A DNA stretch of 64,000 bases from Streptomyces spororaveus (lineage in GTDB: Bacteria > Actinomycetota > Actinomycetes > Streptomycetales > Streptomycetaceae). Shown here in pieces: positions 44,956-55,721 of this stretch. The translations under genes and the position numbers were made by a program. How positions within the stretch are numbered: position 1 is the stretch's first letter; every line of letters begins with the position of its first letter. Below the pieces are notes generated by a model that did no database searches, was not told where the DNA came from, and was given only the letters and a program-made list of their open reading frames with translations. Location: positions 3,141,001 through 3,205,000 of the forward strand of contig NZ_BNED01000005.1 of the NCBI RefSeq assembly GCF_016755875.1. The letters are read 5' to 3'.

Positions 44956-46827
44956 TTAGGCCGAGAGTTCCTCTGCCAGGGCCTCGCGGAGCCGGGCGGC
45001 GCGCTGCGAGACCTCGGCCGGGCCCAGCTCCATGGCGCGCACGCACCACTTCTGGCCCTCCGCGAGGTCCCCGTGGCGGGCCGCCAGCAGGCCCAGGCGC
45101 AGGGCGGCCCGGCCGTGGCCCGCCACCGCCGCGCGGGTCCACCACAGGGCGGCCTCCGGCTCGTTCCCCTCGCGGGCCAGCAGCAGCCCGAGGTTGAAGG
45201 CGCCGTTGCGGGAGCCGGCCTCGGCCGCCTCCCGGTACCAGCGCGCGGCGACCGCCAGGTCACCGCGGGCGGCGGCCAGCATGCCGACCCGCACCTGAGC
45301 CCGGCGGTGCCCCAGCTCGGCGGCCCGCTCGTACCACTCCTCGCTCTCGGTGCGCGGGGCGCCGCCCACGGGCTCGCCCAGGGCCACCGGCTCCGGCGGC
45401 GGGGCCAGCGACTCCAGCAGCGCGGCCAGGCGGAACGCCGCCTCCGCGCTGCCGCCGCCCGCGGCGCAGCGCAGGTGCCGTTCGGCCGCCCGGTCCTCGC
45501 CGTCCCGCACCAGCGCGATGCCGACCTGCAGCGCCGCGTCGGTGTGACCGGCCGACGCGGCCCGCTCGTACCACTTCAGCGCCGTCCGGTCCTCGTCGCG
45601 GCTGGCGAAGAGGATCCCGAGGTTGAAGGCGGCGTCGACGCTGCCCGCCTCGGCCGCCTTGGAGAACCACGGCTCCGCGCCCGCCGCGTCCCCGACCTGC
45701 AGCAGCATGATCGCGAGCGCGTTGGCCGCCTCGCGGTGCCCGGCGTAGGCGGCCCGCCGGTACCACTGCTCGGCCTGCGCGGTCCGGTCCTGTGCGACGC
45801 ACAGCAGAGCAAGGTTGTACGCCCCGTTTTGGTCGCCGGCGTCCATGGCGGTCCGGTACCAGCGCTCCGCGGTCTGGGTCTCGCCGCGTGCGGCGTGCAG
45901 CGCGCCCAGCGCGTTGGCGGCGTTGCCGTCGCCGTCCTGCGCCGCCCGGTGCCACCACACGGCGGCGCTCTCCTCGTCGCCGGCGTCGCGCAGCAGGAAG
46001 CCGAGCGCGCACGCCGCCCGCGCCTCCCCCTGCTTGGCGGAGGTCAGGTACCAGCGCCCGGCCTCCTTGAGCTCGCCGCGTGCCTCCAGCAGGGCGCCCA
46101 GGTGCAGCGCGGCACGGCGGTGCCCACGCGCGGCCGCCTGCCGGTACCACTGCTCGGCCTCGGTGGGGTCGCCCTTGCGCAGGTGCCTCGCGAGCCGGTA
46201 CGCGGCTTCGCGGTGCCCCTGTTCGGCGGCGGCGCGGAACCAGCGCTCGACGCCCTTGTCCCCGCGGTGTTCCAGCAGGTCGGCCAGCCCGTACGCGCCC
46301 AGCGCATGGCCGGACTCGGCCGCCTGCCGCATCCAGTACTCGGCGGCGGGCTCGTCCCCCCGCTCACGGAAGTAGCGGCCCAGGGCGTGCGCGGCGGGCG
46401 CGGATCCGGCGACGGCGGCGACCCGCCACCAGCCGGCCGCGTCCTCGGGGTAGCCCCGCTGGTGGAGCAGCACTCCGAGGTTGTTCGCGGCGGCGCGGTC
46501 CCCTTCGCCGGTCGCACCCCGCAGGTACGGTTCGGCGCCGTCGAGGTCGCCGCGGCGCAGCAGCAGCGCACCGAGCACGCTCATGGCCCCGGGGTCGCCC
46601 TTGTCGGCGGCCACCCGGTGCCGGGCTTCGAGCTCGGCGTCGCTCGCCGTGTCGGTCTCGGCGAACATCTCCTCCGCGCTGTGCTTGTCCAAGAACTCCG
46701 CATCGGTCAGTGCGGTCTGCGCGTCGACGACCGGAGCCGCCCCCTCGGCCTCTGTGTCCGTCCCGGACTCCGCCCTCACAAACCGCCCTGTCTCCAGCAG
46801 AGTTGACCTGTCCCCCATAAATCCCAT
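44956..46827 (-). CDS. Sel1-like/TPR repeat protein
   Basis: The 623-residue protein is almost entirely helical repeats of about 34-36 residues with the Sel1 pattern (AAEWYRRAAAAGHxxAAxxLGxLL), roughly fourteen copies from residue 75 to 610. Examples are AEQWYRQAAARGHRRAALHLGALLEARG and ALKWYERAASAGHTDAALQVGIALV. The first about 70 residues are acidic and unstructured. Sel1 proteins act as scaffolds; the partner is unknown. It lies between two identical initiator tRNA genes. ATG 46827 or 46818 may be the start. Confidence 0.88.
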   Translation of the reverse strand: MGFMGDRSTLLETGRFVRAESGTDTEAEGAAPVVDAQTALTDAEFLDKHSAEEMFAETDTASDAELEARHRVAADKGDPGAMSVLGALLLRRGDLDGAEPYLRGATGEGDRAAANNLGVLLHQRGYPEDAAGWWRVAAVAGSAPAAHALGRYFRERGDEPAAEYWMRQAAESGHALGAYGLADLLEHRGDKGVERWFRAAAEQGHREAAYRLARHLRKGDPTEAEQWYRQAAARGHRRAALHLGALLEARGELKEAGRWYLTSAKQGEARAACALGFLLRDAGDEESAAVWWHRAAQDGDGNAANALGALHAARGETQTAERWYRTAMDAGDQNGAYNLALLCVAQDRTAQAEQWYRRAAYAGHREAANALAIMLLQVGDAAGAEPWFSKAAEAGSVDAAFNLGILFASRDEDRTALKWYERAASAGHTDAALQVGIALVRDGEDRAAERHLRCAAGGGSAEAAFRLAALLESLAPPPEPVALGEPVGGAPRTESEEWYERAAELGHRRAQVRVGMLAAARGDLAVAARWYREAAEAGSRNGAFNLGLLLAREGNEPEAALWWTRAAVAGHGRAALRLGLLAARHGDLAEGQKWCVRAMELGPAEVSQRAARLREALAEELSA

Positions 46828-46980
46828 CGTCGCATCACCTGCTACCCGCGTACACCTGGTATGTCGCAGCCAGTGAGGTCACTACAGCGTTTTGTCGACA
46901 TGCCCACAGTGAGGTAAGTCAAACACGCTCCACCCACAAGTCACCCTCCCCGGCTACCGCGTGTCCGTCCCGGACATGAC

Positions 46981-47011
46981 GAAGGCCCGGATCCCATGGA
47001 TCCGGGCCTTC
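46981..47011. terminator. Terminator of initiator tRNA copy 2
   Basis: GAAGGCCCGGATCC (46981-46994) pairs with 46998-47011, 9 bp downstream of the minus-strand tRNA. It shares the CCCGGATCC core with the terminator of copy 1. Confidence 0.8.
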
Positions 47012-47019
47012 ATCTTCAG

Positions 47020-47093
47020 TAGCGGGGACAGGATTTGAACCTGCGACCTCTGGGTTATGAGCCCAGCGAGCTACCGAGCTGCTCCACCCCGCG
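47020..47093 (-). tRNA. Initiator tRNA-fMet (CAT), copy 2
   Basis: This 74-nt gene is identical base for base to the copy at 42986-43059, including the CAT anticodon, the three G-C pairs of the anticodon stem and the unpaired first base. CCA is not encoded. Confidence 0.96.
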
Positions 47094-47142
47094 TCGGTGA
47101 AACCACAGTATCACGACGCGGGGTGGAACCATTACCCATTGA

Positions 47143-50022
47143 TCACTGGCCCGCCGGGGTGGGCGGTGCCTGCTTCGCCTCGGCCGCGATCGCCCGCTCC
47201 AGCGCGGCCTTGATCTCGTCCTGGGCCTTGCCGAAGGCCGCCCAGTCGCCGGCCTGACGGGCCTTCTCGGCGTCCTCGATGGCCTTCTGCGCGTCACCGA
47301 GGGCCGCCTTGACCGTGGGGTCCTGGGCCTTCGGCGGCGTGACCGTACCGTCGCCCGGAGGCTGGACCGGCGGCACCGGAACGGTCGGCGCCTCCGCCCC
47401 GAAGACCACGTTCAGCGCCTTCTCCAGCGTGTCCTCGAAGGCCGTCTGGTTGCCGTAGGTCACGAGCACCTTGCGCAGCAGCGGGTACTTCAGGCCGGAG
47501 CTGCGGACGTAGACCGGCTCCACGTAGAGCATCCCGCCGTCGAGCGGCACCGCGAGCAGGTTGCCGTACTCGATCTCCGAGTCACCACCGCGCAGCAGGC
47601 GGATGGACTCGGCGATCTTCGGTTCCGACTGGAACTTGCTCTGCACCTGACCGGGGCCGTCCGGCGGCTTGCTGGTCGGCATCTTCAGAATGCGGATCTT
47701 GCCGTACTCCGGGGTGCCCGGATCGGCGTTGACCGCCATGAAGGCACTCAGGTTGGGCCGCTCGTTCGGCGTGAACGTCGTGGTGAGCGAGAAGACCTGG
47801 TCCTTCTCCTTCTGGCCCGGCATCTTCATCGAGAGGTAGTACGGCGGAACCGCCGTACCGGCCTTGGTCGTCGGGTCGTCCGGGACCGCCCACGCCTCAC
47901 TGCCGCTGAGGAAGGTCTGCGGGTCGGTGACGTGGTACCGGGTCAGCAGCTCGCGCTGGACCTTGAAGAGGTCCTGCGGGTAGCGCAGGTGGTCCATCAG
48001 CGGCTTGGAGATGTCGGCCTTGGGCTTCACCGTCCCCGGGAACGCCTTCATCCAGGTCTTCAGGACCGGGTCCGCGGTGTCCCACTGGTACAGGTCGACC
48101 GAGCCGTCGTACGCGTCGACGGTGGCCTTCACCGAGTTCCGGATGTAGTTGACCTGGTTCTCCTGGGCGACCACCGCGCGCTGGCTGTTGGTCAGCGAGT
48201 CCGCGGTGCTCTGGCCCAGCGTGGTGCGCGAGGCGTACGGGTAGCCGTTGGTGGTCGTGTACGCGTCGACGATCCACTTGATCCGGCCGTCGATCACGGC
48301 CGGGTAGGGCGCGCCGTCGATGGTCAGCCACGGTGCGACAGCCTCGACGCGCTGCTTGGGCGTGCGGTTGTAGAGGATCCGCGAGCCGTCACCGATGGCG
48401 CCCGAGTAGAGGATCTGCGGCTCGTTGAAGGCGAGCGCGTAGGCGGCCCGGTTGACCGGGTTGTCGAGATTGACGCCGGAGTCGCCCTTGTAGCTCGTCT
48501 CCTTCTCGCCCTTGTCGTCCGAGTAGTCGAGCTCCTTCTGCGGCCCGCCGACGATCGAGTACTGCTTCGTCTGCTCGCCGTAGTAGATGCGCTGCTCGAA
48601 GTCCGTGCCGAACACACCCTTGGAGGGCAGGTCGGACTGGGTGAAGTCGGGAGCGCCCTCCTTCACGGTGGTGCCCTTGGCGGCGACCACGCCGTAGCCG
48701 TGCGTGTACTTGAAGTGGTCGTTGATCCAGTTGTTCTTCGGGATGCCGCCGATGTTCAGCTCGCGCAGCCCGATGACCGTGTCCTGGCCGCTGTACCGGT
48801 CCACGGCGAGCGTGGACGGGAAGGCGTAGTAGCCCTTGACCTGCTGGAGCTGCTGGAAGGCCGGCGAGACGATGTTCGGGTCCAGGATGCGGATGCTGGC
48901 CGTGGTGTCGGCCTGCGGGCGCAGCTTGGTCCGGTCCTCGGTCTGCGGGACGCCCGGATAGTCCTTGACCTCGGAGCCCGCGATGCCGTAGGCGTCGCGC
49001 GTGGCCTTGATGTTCTTCTGGACGTACGGGGATTCCTTGGCCTGCTCGTTCGGCTGGACCTGGAACTTCTGCACGATCGCCGGGTAGAGCCCGCCGATCA
49101 GGATCGCCGACAGCACCATCAGGCCGAAGCCGATGACCGGGAGCTGCCAGGTGCGGCGCCACAGCGTCGCGAAAAACAGCACGGCGCAGATCGCGGCGAT
49201 CGCGACGAGGATCGTCTTCGCCGGCAGGTAGGCGTTGGCGTCGACGTAGCGCAGGCCCGTCCAGTTGTCGGCGGCCTTGAAGTCGCTGGACTTCACGGCG
49301 AGGCCGTACCGGTCGAGCCAGTAGGCGACCGCCTTGAGCGTGACGAAGAGGCCGAGCAGCACCGACAGGTGCCCGGTGGCGGCGGCGGTGGCCCGCGCAC
49401 CCGGGCTGGTCACGCGCAGTCCGCCGTACAGGTAGTGCACGACGGCCGCGGCGATCACCGACAGCACGACGGCGGCGAAGCCGAAGCCGAGCAGGAAGCG
49501 GTACCAGGGCAGGTCGAAGGTGTAGAAGGACACGTCCATGTGGAACTGGGGGTCCTTCGTGCCGAAGGTCACCCCGTTCACGTACATGAGCCAGGTCTTC
49601 CACTGGCCGGCCGCCGAGGCGCCCGCGATCAGGCCGACGAGCACGGCGATGCCCAGGAGCAGCCACTTCTTGTACGGGGCGATGCTCATCCGGTAGCGGT
49701 CGAGGCTCTGCTGCTCCATCGTCATCGCGCTGAGCGGCGGCCGCAGCCGGTGTGCGAGCCAGATGTTCAGCCCCACCGCACCGGCCATCAGCAGACCGAA
49801 GACGGCGAACAGGCCGATCTTGGTCCACAGGGTGGTGGTGAAGACGGTGGAGTACTTCACGGAGCGGAACCAGAGCCAGTCAGTCCAGAAGCCCGCGAAC
49901 ATGATGAAGAGCATGGCCAGGACGGCCAGCACGCCCAGGGTCATCAGGAGAGTTCGGGCCCGCCGGGAGGGGCGGCCGACTCTCATCCGTGGCCCCGAAG
50001 GGCCTCCGCCGCGGTCCGGCAT
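47143..50022 (-). CDS. UPF0182-family large membrane protein
   Basis: The 959-residue protein has an N-terminal basic stretch ([12 protein letters not shown]), seven membrane segments in the first about 330 residues, and a large extracytoplasmic region. The UPF0182 motifs are visible ([11 protein letters not shown] near the start, then [31 protein letters not shown]). The C-terminal about 80 residues are Pro-rich and then a charged helix ([34 protein letters not shown]). Function is unknown, although the family is conserved in actinobacteria. I chose ATG 50022 (MPDRGGGP); ATG 49986 is possible. Confidence 0.88.
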   Translation of the reverse strand: MPDRGGGPSGPRMRVGRPSRRARTLLMTLGVLAVLAMLFIMFAGFWTDWLWFRSVKYSTVFTTTLWTKIGLFAVFGLLMAGAVGLNIWLAHRLRPPLSAMTMEQQSLDRYRMSIAPYKKWLLLGIAVLVGLIAGASAAGQWKTWLMYVNGVTFGTKDPQFHMDVSFYTFDLPWYRFLLGFGFAAVVLSVIAAAVVHYLYGGLRVTSPGARATAAATGHLSVLLGLFVTLKAVAYWLDRYGLAVKSSDFKAADNWTGLRYVDANAYLPAKTILVAIAAICAVLFFATLWRRTWQLPVIGFGLMVLSAILIGGLYPAIVQKFQVQPNEQAKESPYVQKNIKATRDAYGIAGSEVKDYPGVPQTEDRTKLRPQADTTASIRILDPNIVSPAFQQLQQVKGYYAFPSTLAVDRYSGQDTVIGLRELNIGGIPKNNWINDHFKYTHGYGVVAAKGTTVKEGAPDFTQSDLPSKGVFGTDFEQRIYYGEQTKQYSIVGGPQKELDYSDDKGEKETSYKGDSGVNLDNPVNRAAYALAFNEPQILYSGAIGDGSRILYNRTPKQRVEAVAPWLTIDGAPYPAVIDGRIKWIVDAYTTTNGYPYASRTTLGQSTADSLTNSQRAVVAQENQVNYIRNSVKATVDAYDGSVDLYQWDTADPVLKTWMKAFPGTVKPKADISKPLMDHLRYPQDLFKVQRELLTRYHVTDPQTFLSGSEAWAVPDDPTTKAGTAVPPYYLSMKMPGQKEKDQVFSLTTTFTPNERPNLSAFMAVNADPGTPEYGKIRILKMPTSKPPDGPGQVQSKFQSEPKIAESIRLLRGGDSEIEYGNLLAVPLDGGMLYVEPVYVRSSGLKYPLLRKVLVTYGNQTAFEDTLEKALNVVFGAEAPTVPVPPVQPPGDGTVTPPKAQDPTVKAALGDAQKAIEDAEKARQAGDWAAFGKAQDEIKAALERAIAAEAKQAPPTPAGQ

Positions 50023-50152
50023 CTGGAAAGCCAAGGTGCGCACCTCGAAAGTCGCTGAGTCTGGTAATGAACGGGCCCCCGATCGTAGAGCCCACTCATG
50101 CAACTTACTGAGGCTTTGGTCAGTTCCCGGTAATCGATGGAAAGGAGGCAGG

Positions 50153-50722
50153 ATGTTGCCCATGTCCAACCTTTCTCCTTCCCCCGGCACCCCCATGGCG
50201 GCCAGTCCGCTGACCCGTGCCTGCCTTGAGATCGACGAGTACGCGGCCGGCCTCGGCTGGGACAAGCCCGCACGGCTCTTCGCGCTCGTCGACACCGCGC
50301 GGCTCAAGAAGCAGGAGCCGCGGCTGGCGAGCCAGCTCGGTCTCGACCAGGACGACGCCGGCAAGTCCTCCCTCACCCCCATCGAGCAGGACGAGGTCCC
50401 GAAGGGGACCCCGCTCGACAAGTTCCTCGGCACCATCGCCTGGCCCGACGCCGTCGTCGGCTGCGCGCTGACGGTGGAGCGCCTGATGCTGCCGCCGTCC
50501 GCGGAGGCGTCCGTACCGGAGGGGCTGAACGACAAGCAGCTGTCGAAGTGGGTCGCCGGGCACCCGGAGCGGCAGGAGGTCCGCCTCACCGTGGCCGTGC
50601 TGCGCGACGGCTCGCGCGAGTCGGCCGTACGGCTGCGCGAGAAGGACTCCTCGACGGAGGTCCTCACCGGTGCGGGCCTGGTGCCCGGTCTGGCGGAGGC
50701 CCTGGCGGCGACCTTCTCGTAG
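50153..50722 (+). CDS. PPA1309-family protein
   Basis: The 189-residue soluble protein matches an actinobacterial family of unknown function known as PPA1309: [34 protein letters not shown] near the start and [14 protein letters not shown] in the middle. AAAGGAGG lies four bases before ATG 50153; ATG 50162 is the alternative. It diverges from the UPF0182 gene with a 130-bp gap, a pairing I recall as conserved in Streptomyces. No catalytic motif is visible. Confidence 0.85.
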   Translation: MLPMSNLSPSPGTPMAASPLTRACLEIDEYAAGLGWDKPARLFALVDTARLKKQEPRLASQLGLDQDDAGKSSLTPIEQDEVPKGTPLDKFLGTIAWPDAVVGCALTVERLMLPPSAEASVPEGLNDKQLSKWVAGHPERQEVRLTVAVLRDGSRESAVRLREKDSSTEVLTGAGLVPGLAEALAATFS

Positions 50723-50759
50723 CGCCTGTCCGTCGGGGGGACGGGGTGGCCGGGCCGGT

Positions 50760-51845
50760 CTAGCCGGTGCAGCTCGGCAGCCCGGCCTTGTCCCCCTTGC
50801 TGATCTTCTCCAGTGCCTTCGTGGCGTCGTCGATGGTGGAGACCTTGACCAGGGTCAGCCCGTCGGGCACGTGGGAGGCCGCGGAGGCGCAGTTCTCGGC
50901 GGGCGTCAGGAAGTACTCGGCGCCGGCCTTGCGGGCCCCGATGGTCTTCATCTGGATGCCGCCGATGGGGCCGACCTTGCCCGTGTCGTCGATGGTGCCG
51001 GTGCCCGCGACGAACTTCCCGCCGGTCAGGTCCTCCGGGGTGAGCTTGTCGACGATGCCGAGGGCGAACATCAGCCCGGCGCTCGGGCCGCCGACGTCGG
51101 CGAGCTTGATGTCGATGGTGAACGGGAAGGTGTGGTCGGTGCCCGCCCGGATGCCGACGATGGCGTGACCGTCGCCCTCCGCCTTGCCCGCGTTGATCGT
51201 CACCTTCGAGGTGGCGGGGGCCGCGGCACCGGCCTTCGCCGCCTCGGTCGCCTCCTTGGCGGGCACGATGGTGAACTCCACCGGCTCGCCCGGCTTGTGC
51301 AGGGTGACGAGCTTGGCCACGTCCTCGGGCGCGTTGACGGCGGCACCGTCCACGGACTTGATCACGTCACCTGCGTGCAGCCGGCCCTCGGCGGGGCTGC
51401 CCTTGACCACGGTGGAGACGATCACCCGGGCGGTGACCGGGATGCCGAGCTGCTTCAGGGCCGCCACCTTGGCGCTCTGCTGCGACTGGCTGAACTCCTC
51501 GGCGTTCTCCTGGGTGGACTCCGCCTCGGTCTTCCCGTTCGGGTAGAGGTTCTCGTGCGGGACGACGATGTTGTCTCCGGCCAGCCAGCCGTAGACCGCT
51601 TCCACCAGGCTCATGTCGTAGTCCGCGCCGGTGACCCGGACCGTGGTCATGTTGAGGTGACCGCTGGTCGGGTACGTCTTGCGCCCCGCGATGCTGAGGA
51701 CGGGCGCGCCGTGCGAGTCCCCGAGCGTGTTCACGGTCGGGCCGGGGCTCATCTCGGAGTACGGGACCTTGATGAACACCCCTGCGCAGAGCAGCGCGAA
51801 CAGCACCAGGGTGGAAGCGAGCATCGTCGCGGTGCGGCGTGGCAT
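50760..51845 (-). CDS. Membrane-anchored PDZ-Lon protease (YlbL-like)
   Basis: The 361-residue protein has an N-terminal membrane anchor ([18 protein letters not shown]), a PDZ domain (about 145-200; [22 protein letters not shown]) and a C-terminal Lon-type proteolytic domain. The catalytic Ser is in [14 protein letters not shown] and the Lys in [13 protein letters not shown]. It acts outside the cytoplasmic membrane; B. subtilis YlbL degrades a cell-division inhibitor, but the substrate here is unknown. Confidence 0.93.
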   Translation of the reverse strand: MPRRTATMLASTLVLFALLCAGVFIKVPYSEMSPGPTVNTLGDSHGAPVLSIAGRKTYPTSGHLNMTTVRVTGADYDMSLVEAVYGWLAGDNIVVPHENLYPNGKTEAESTQENAEEFSQSQQSAKVAALKQLGIPVTARVIVSTVVKGSPAEGRLHAGDVIKSVDGAAVNAPEDVAKLVTLHKPGEPVEFTIVPAKEATEAAKAGAAAPATSKVTINAGKAEGDGHAIVGIRAGTDHTFPFTIDIKLADVGGPSAGLMFALGIVDKLTPEDLTGGKFVAGTGTIDDTGKVGPIGGIQMKTIGARKAGAEYFLTPAENCASAASHVPDGLTLVKVSTIDDATKALEKISKGDKAGLPSCTG

Positions 51846-52000
51846 GGATCCGACAGTACGGGACGGCCCTGGCGGGCGGCCCTCGGGGCCGGTCCGTACG
51901 GGGTCCGTACGCGAAACTCTCAGCGGAATCTCACCGACCGCGGCGGACCGGAGCGGGACGGACGCGGAGCGTCAGACGACTCCGGCTGCTTCGCACGGCT

Positions 52001-52216
52001 TCAGACGCCGTCGGAGGCGGAGTGGGCGGCGGGGGAGGAATGTGCGTCGGCCTTCACCCTGGCCTGATCGGCATGGGCCATGGCTTCCCGGAAGCGCGCA
52101 TAGCCCGCGAGCTCGGATATGTCACCCTGTGTGCGGTCGCGTGCCGCCCAGCTGCCCCATATCGCCGCGCCGATCGCGGCGAACAGCGGAATCAGCAACC
52201 ACGCCAAAGACGCCAT
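52001..52216 (-). CDS. Small single-span membrane protein
   Basis: The 71-residue protein has one N-terminal membrane segment (LAWLLIPLFAAIGAAIWGSW) and a polar Ala/Asp/His-rich tail (FREAMAHADQARVKADAHSS) likely in the cytoplasm. It lies upstream of the PDZ-Lon gene on the same strand, 155 bp away. No family known to me; similar small proteins occur beside YlbL-type genes in Streptomyces as I recall. Confidence 0.7.
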   Translation of the reverse strand: MASLAWLLIPLFAAIGAAIWGSWAARDRTQGDISELAGYARFREAMAHADQARVKADAHSSPAAHSASDGV

Positions 52217-52361
52217 GGGCGTGCCTCCCTACCCCGAAGTACGTTTCGTTGGTGGCTTCAACGCTCGTGCCCGTGGGGGGGTTACGCAAATCGAGGGCGT
52301 GTTGCGCGGCCGAACGGGTGCGAGGCTACCGCCTTCCGGGTGGCGCTCCGTGACCGGGGGT

Positions 52362-52823
52362 TCAGCAGGCCCCGACCCACTCCTCCGTGCCGTCGCTGAA
52401 CGTCTGGTGCTTCCAGATGGGGACCTCGTGCTTGAGGTCGTCGATCAGCATCCGGGCGGCCTCGAAGGCCTCGCCGCGGTGCGGGCAGGACACGGCGACG
52501 ACGACGGCCAGGTCGCCCACGGCCAGGTCGCCGACGCGGTGCACGGCCGCCAGGGCGCGGACCGGGAACTTGGCCACCACGCGCTCGGCGACGCGGCGCA
52601 TCTCGGCCTCGGCGGTCGGATGGCAGGAGTAGCCGAGCGAGTCGACGTCCGCCCCGCCGTCGTGGTTGCGCACCGTGCCGACGAAGAGCGTGGTACCGCC
52701 CGACGCGTCGTCGCCGACGGCCTGGAAGACCTCGTCGATCGACAGGGCGGTCTCGCGGATCTGGAGCAGCCGGATCGGGTCCGAAGCGGCCTGCTCACCG
52801 GGGTGGTCGAAGTGCGGTGCCAT
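52362..52823 (-). CDS. moaE: Molybdopterin synthase catalytic subunit MoaE
   Basis: The 153-residue MoaE inserts sulfur into precursor Z to give molybdopterin. The family motifs are GGTTLFVGTVRNHDGG, the HRVGDLAVGD strand, CPHRGEAFEAARMLIDDLKHEVPIWKHQ with the active Lys, and the final EEWVGAC. No moaD or other cofactor gene is adjacent. The start at 52823 has CACGAT 6 nt upstream, compatible with leaderless transcription. Confidence 0.94.
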   Translation of the reverse strand: MAPHFDHPGEQAASDPIRLLQIRETALSIDEVFQAVGDDASGGTTLFVGTVRNHDGGADVDSLGYSCHPTAEAEMRRVAERVVAKFPVRALAAVHRVGDLAVGDLAVVVAVSCPHRGEAFEAARMLIDDLKHEVPIWKHQTFSDGTEEWVGAC

Positions 52824-52979
52824 GCCCTCATCGTGCCTCAGCCGCTGACGGGGCGAAATAGCAGATTCGCCCGGGGCGCGGGCGCGGCCTTGGGAGCCTC
52901 CTACAGGGCGGGTCCCCGGCGGACCCCGCCGGACCGCGCGCAGGCGTGGTCCGCGCGGCCGGACGGCGCCGCGGAGCCG

Positions 52980-54146
52980 TCAGATCCCGCGCCGCTTGCG
53001 CGCCAGCCGGACCGCCGCGGCCGCGCCCAGCAGGGCCACCGTCGCGCCGGCCGCACCGGCGGCCGTGGCGGCGTCCCTGCGGCCCAGCCGGCGGCCCGCG
53101 ACCGTGTGGCGGCCCGAGACCTCCTGGAGGAGCTCGGCGAGCACCTCCTCGTTGGTCCAGCGCGGCCGCCAGCCCGCCGCGTGCAACCCGCTGACGCTCA
53201 CCACCCAGGGGTGCATCGTGTAGGCGAGGTCCCCGGCCGGGGACGGGGTCAGGCCGATCCGGTGCAGCCGGGCCGCCGCGCCCAGTGCGACCGCGGACGG
53301 GAGCTCCATGCGGCGGATCCCGCTCAGCTCCTCGACCTCCTCCTGCTCCAGCCACCCCTCGCATCCCACGGCCAGCTCGCCCTCGACCTTCTCCAGGGCC
53401 GCGTACTCCAGGGCGCTGACCAGGTCGTCGACGTGGCAGAACTGCCAGGTGGGGCGGGAGCCCGCCACCACGAGCAGCCGCGGGGACTCGAAGTACCGGG
53501 TCAGGGCGGTGTCCGTACCGCCGACCAGGACGGCCGGGCGGATCACGGTGACGTTCAGCCCGGGGTGCGCGCGGGGGGCGCGGCGGCCGAGGCGCTCGAT
53601 CTCCAGCAGGTCGCCGACGCCGGTCGCCTCGGCGGTGGCCCGCAGCTCGGAGTCCTCGGACAGCGGGATGTCGTTGTCCGGCAGGGCCCCGTAGACCATC
53701 GCCGAGGTGCAGAGCACGACCCGGTGCACGCCGGCCGCGGCGGCCGCCGTGAGGACGGTCTGGGTACCGCGTACGTTGTACGCCGTACGGGCGGCGGGGT
53801 CGGTCTCCAGGTCGAGGTCCAGCGCGAGGTGGACCACGACGTCCGCGCCGCGCAGCTTCTCGGCGATCGCGGGGTCCCGTACGTCGAGGATGTGCCACTG
53901 CGCGCTCGCGCAGTCCCCGCGCCGTTCGTCGATGGCGACGACCTGCTTGACCTCGTCGGAGGCCGCCAGGCGGCTCACCAGGGCCGCGCCGACTCCCGAG
54001 GCGGCGCCGGTCACGGCGATCACCGGGCTGCGCCGGCGGATTCCCTCCGGGTTTCGCGGCTGGCGAACGCCGGGGGCGCCGTCACCGTGGTCGGAGCTGT
54101 TCTCGTCGTCGGGCATCGCGCGAAACTGCGGATCTGGGGAACTCAC
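52980..54146 (-). CDS. Extended SDR (NAD-dependent epimerase-like) protein with C-terminal membrane tail
   Basis: The 388-residue protein has an extended short-chain dehydrogenase fold: the nucleotide loop VTGAASGVGAAL near residue 40, DVVVHLALDLD, and the active-site region LCTSAMVYGALP. The typical Y-x3-K is not evident, so catalysis is doubtful. The tail ends in a hydrophobic segment (AATAAGAAGATVALLGAAAAV) and RKRRGI, which may be a membrane anchor. GTG 54146 has GGAG seven bases ahead. Confidence 0.82.
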   Translation of the reverse strand: MSSPDPQFRAMPDDENSSDHGDGAPGVRQPRNPEGIRRRSPVIAVTGAASGVGAALVSRLAASDEVKQVVAIDERRGDCASAQWHILDVRDPAIAEKLRGADVVVHLALDLDLETDPAARTAYNVRGTQTVLTAAAAAGVHRVVLCTSAMVYGALPDNDIPLSEDSELRATAEATGVGDLLEIERLGRRAPRAHPGLNVTVIRPAVLVGGTDTALTRYFESPRLLVVAGSRPTWQFCHVDDLVSALEYAALEKVEGELAVGCEGWLEQEEVEELSGIRRMELPSAVALGAAARLHRIGLTPSPAGDLAYTMHPWVVSVSGLHAAGWRPRWTNEEVLAELLQEVSGRHTVAGRRLGRRDAATAAGAAGATVALLGAAAAVRLARKRRGI

Positions 54147-54338
54147 CGGGCGTCTCCAGCGGTTGTCTTCAGTAGGGACGCGCAGTGACGCGTACCCACC
54201 AGGTGATGTCCATCCTGCCGCAGCCCAGGAGTCGGCGGAGCACCGAGCCCACATGCGGCCGCGGTGTCTACGCTGGGTGGTGTTGTCGGACCATTGCCCG
54301 TCGGCTCCCGCCGGCGGCCCTACGAGCCGAGGAAACCC

Positions 54339-55721
54339 GTGAGCGACACCCCATTCGGATTCGGCCTTCCGCCGGAGGAGCCGGAGAACGGCGACGATGG
54401 CAAGAAGAAGGGCGGTCAGGGCGGCCCGGCGAATCCCTTCGGGTTCCCCGGCATGGGTCTGCCGGGCGGGGCGGGCGCTCCCGGAGCGGACAACCCGTTC
54501 GCCGCGATGTTCGGTGCGATGAACCCGAACGACCTGGGTGCGGCCTTCCAGCAGCTCGGCCAGATGCTGAGCTACGAGGGCGGTCCCGTGAACTGGGACA
54601 TGGCCAAGGACATCGCCCGCCAGACCGTCGCGCAGGGCACCGCGGACGGCGTGAAGGACACGAGCGTCGGTGTGGCCGAGAGGTCCGCCGTCGAGGAGGC
54701 CGTGCGCCTCGCCGACCACTGGCTGGACGGTGTGACCTCGCTGCCCTCGGGTGCCACCACGGCCGTGGCCTGGAGCCGCGCCGAGTGGGTCGAGGCGACC
54801 CTCCCGGTGTGGAAGGAGCTCGTGGACCCGGTCGCGGAGCGGGTCGGGGCGGCCATGGGCGGCGTGCTGCCCGAGGAGATGCAGGCCATGGCGGGCCCGC
54901 TGCTGGGCATGATGCGCTCCATGGGCGGCGCCATGTTCGGCCAGCAGATCGGCCAGGCCGTCGGCACCCTCGCGGGCGAGGTCGTCGGCTCCACGGACAT
55001 CGGCCTGCCGCTGGGCCCGGCCGGGAAGGCCGCGCTGCTGCCGCTGAACATCGAGGGCTTCGGCAAGGACCTGGGCGTGCCCTCGGACGAGGTGCGGCTC
55101 TACCTGGCCCTGCGCGAGGCGGCCCACGCCCGGCTCTTCGCCCACGTGCCGTGGCTGCGCTCGCACCTGTTCGGCGCGGTCGAGGGCTACGCCCGCGGCA
55201 TCAAGGTCGACACCTCGAAGCTGGAGGACGTGGTCGGCCAGCTCGACCCGTCCAACCCGGAGCAGCTGCAGGAAGCGCTCCAGGGCGGCATGTTCCAGCC
55301 CCAGGACACGCCCGAGCAGAAGGCCGCCCTGGCCCGCCTGGAGACGGCGCTCGCGCTGGTCGAGGGCTGGGTCGACGCGGTGGTGCACGAGGCCGCCAAG
55401 CCCCGGCTGACCTCGGCGGACGCGATGCGCGAGACCATGCGCCGGCGGCGCGCCTCGGGCGGCCCGGCGGAGCAGACGTTCGCGACGCTGATCGGTCTGG
55501 AGCTGCGGGACGCCTCTCGGCTGTGGGCCTCGCTCACGGACGCGCGCGGGGTGGACGGCCGCGACGGCCTCTGGGAGCACCCGGACATGTTGCCGACCGC
55601 CTCCGACCTGGACGACCCGGACGGCTTCGTGCACCGCGAGCAGCTGGACTTCTCCGAGATCGACAAGATGCTCGGCGAGGCCGCCGAGAAGCGCGAGCAG
55701 GACGGCGACGAGAAGAAGTGA
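54339..55721 (+). CDS. Zincin-type DUF2342 protein (putative metallohydrolase)
   Basis: The 460-residue protein begins with a Gly/Pro-rich disordered region (about 1-65) followed by the DUF2342/zincin_2 domain conserved in actinobacteria. The helix LYLALREAAHARLFAHVPWLR holds the putative metal His, and VEGWVDAVVHEAAKPRL a second conserved His-Glu. The classic HExxH is not present, so peptidase activity is unproven. GTG 54339 follows GAGG. Its stop overlaps the NUDIX start (GTGA). It diverges from the SDR gene. Confidence 0.85.
   Translation: MSDTPFGFGLPPEEPENGDDGKKKGGQGGPANPFGFPGMGLPGGAGAPGADNPFAAMFGAMNPNDLGAAFQQLGQMLSYEGGPVNWDMAKDIARQTVAQGTADGVKDTSVGVAERSAVEEAVRLADHWLDGVTSLPSGATTAVAWSRAEWVEATLPVWKELVDPVAERVGAAMGGVLPEEMQAMAGPLLGMMRSMGGAMFGQQIGQAVGTLAGEVVGSTDIGLPLGPAGKAALLPLNIEGFGKDLGVPSDEVRLYLALREAAHARLFAHVPWLRSHLFGAVEGYARGIKVDTSKLEDVVGQLDPSNPEQLQEALQGGMFQPQDTPEQKAALARLETALALVEGWVDAVVHEAAKPRLTSADAMRETMRRRRASGGPAEQTFATLIGLELRDASRLWASLTDARGVDGRDGLWEHPDMLPTASDLDDPDGFVHREQLDFSEIDKMLGEAAEKREQDGDEKK

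Noticed and set aside
44956..46827. Periodic sequence as a CRISPR or DNA tandem repeat
   Set aside because: The period is about 105 bp and diverged, encoding Sel1 protein repeats; no conserved DNA unit.
42986..47093. tRNA copies as attachment sites of an integrated element
   Set aside because: No integrase, excisionase or transfer gene lies between them and the repeats are complete tRNA genes.
52217..52361. Hidden gene between the small membrane protein and moaE
   Set aside because: No frame with a start and coding-like third positions; a run of seven G suggests non-coding DNA.
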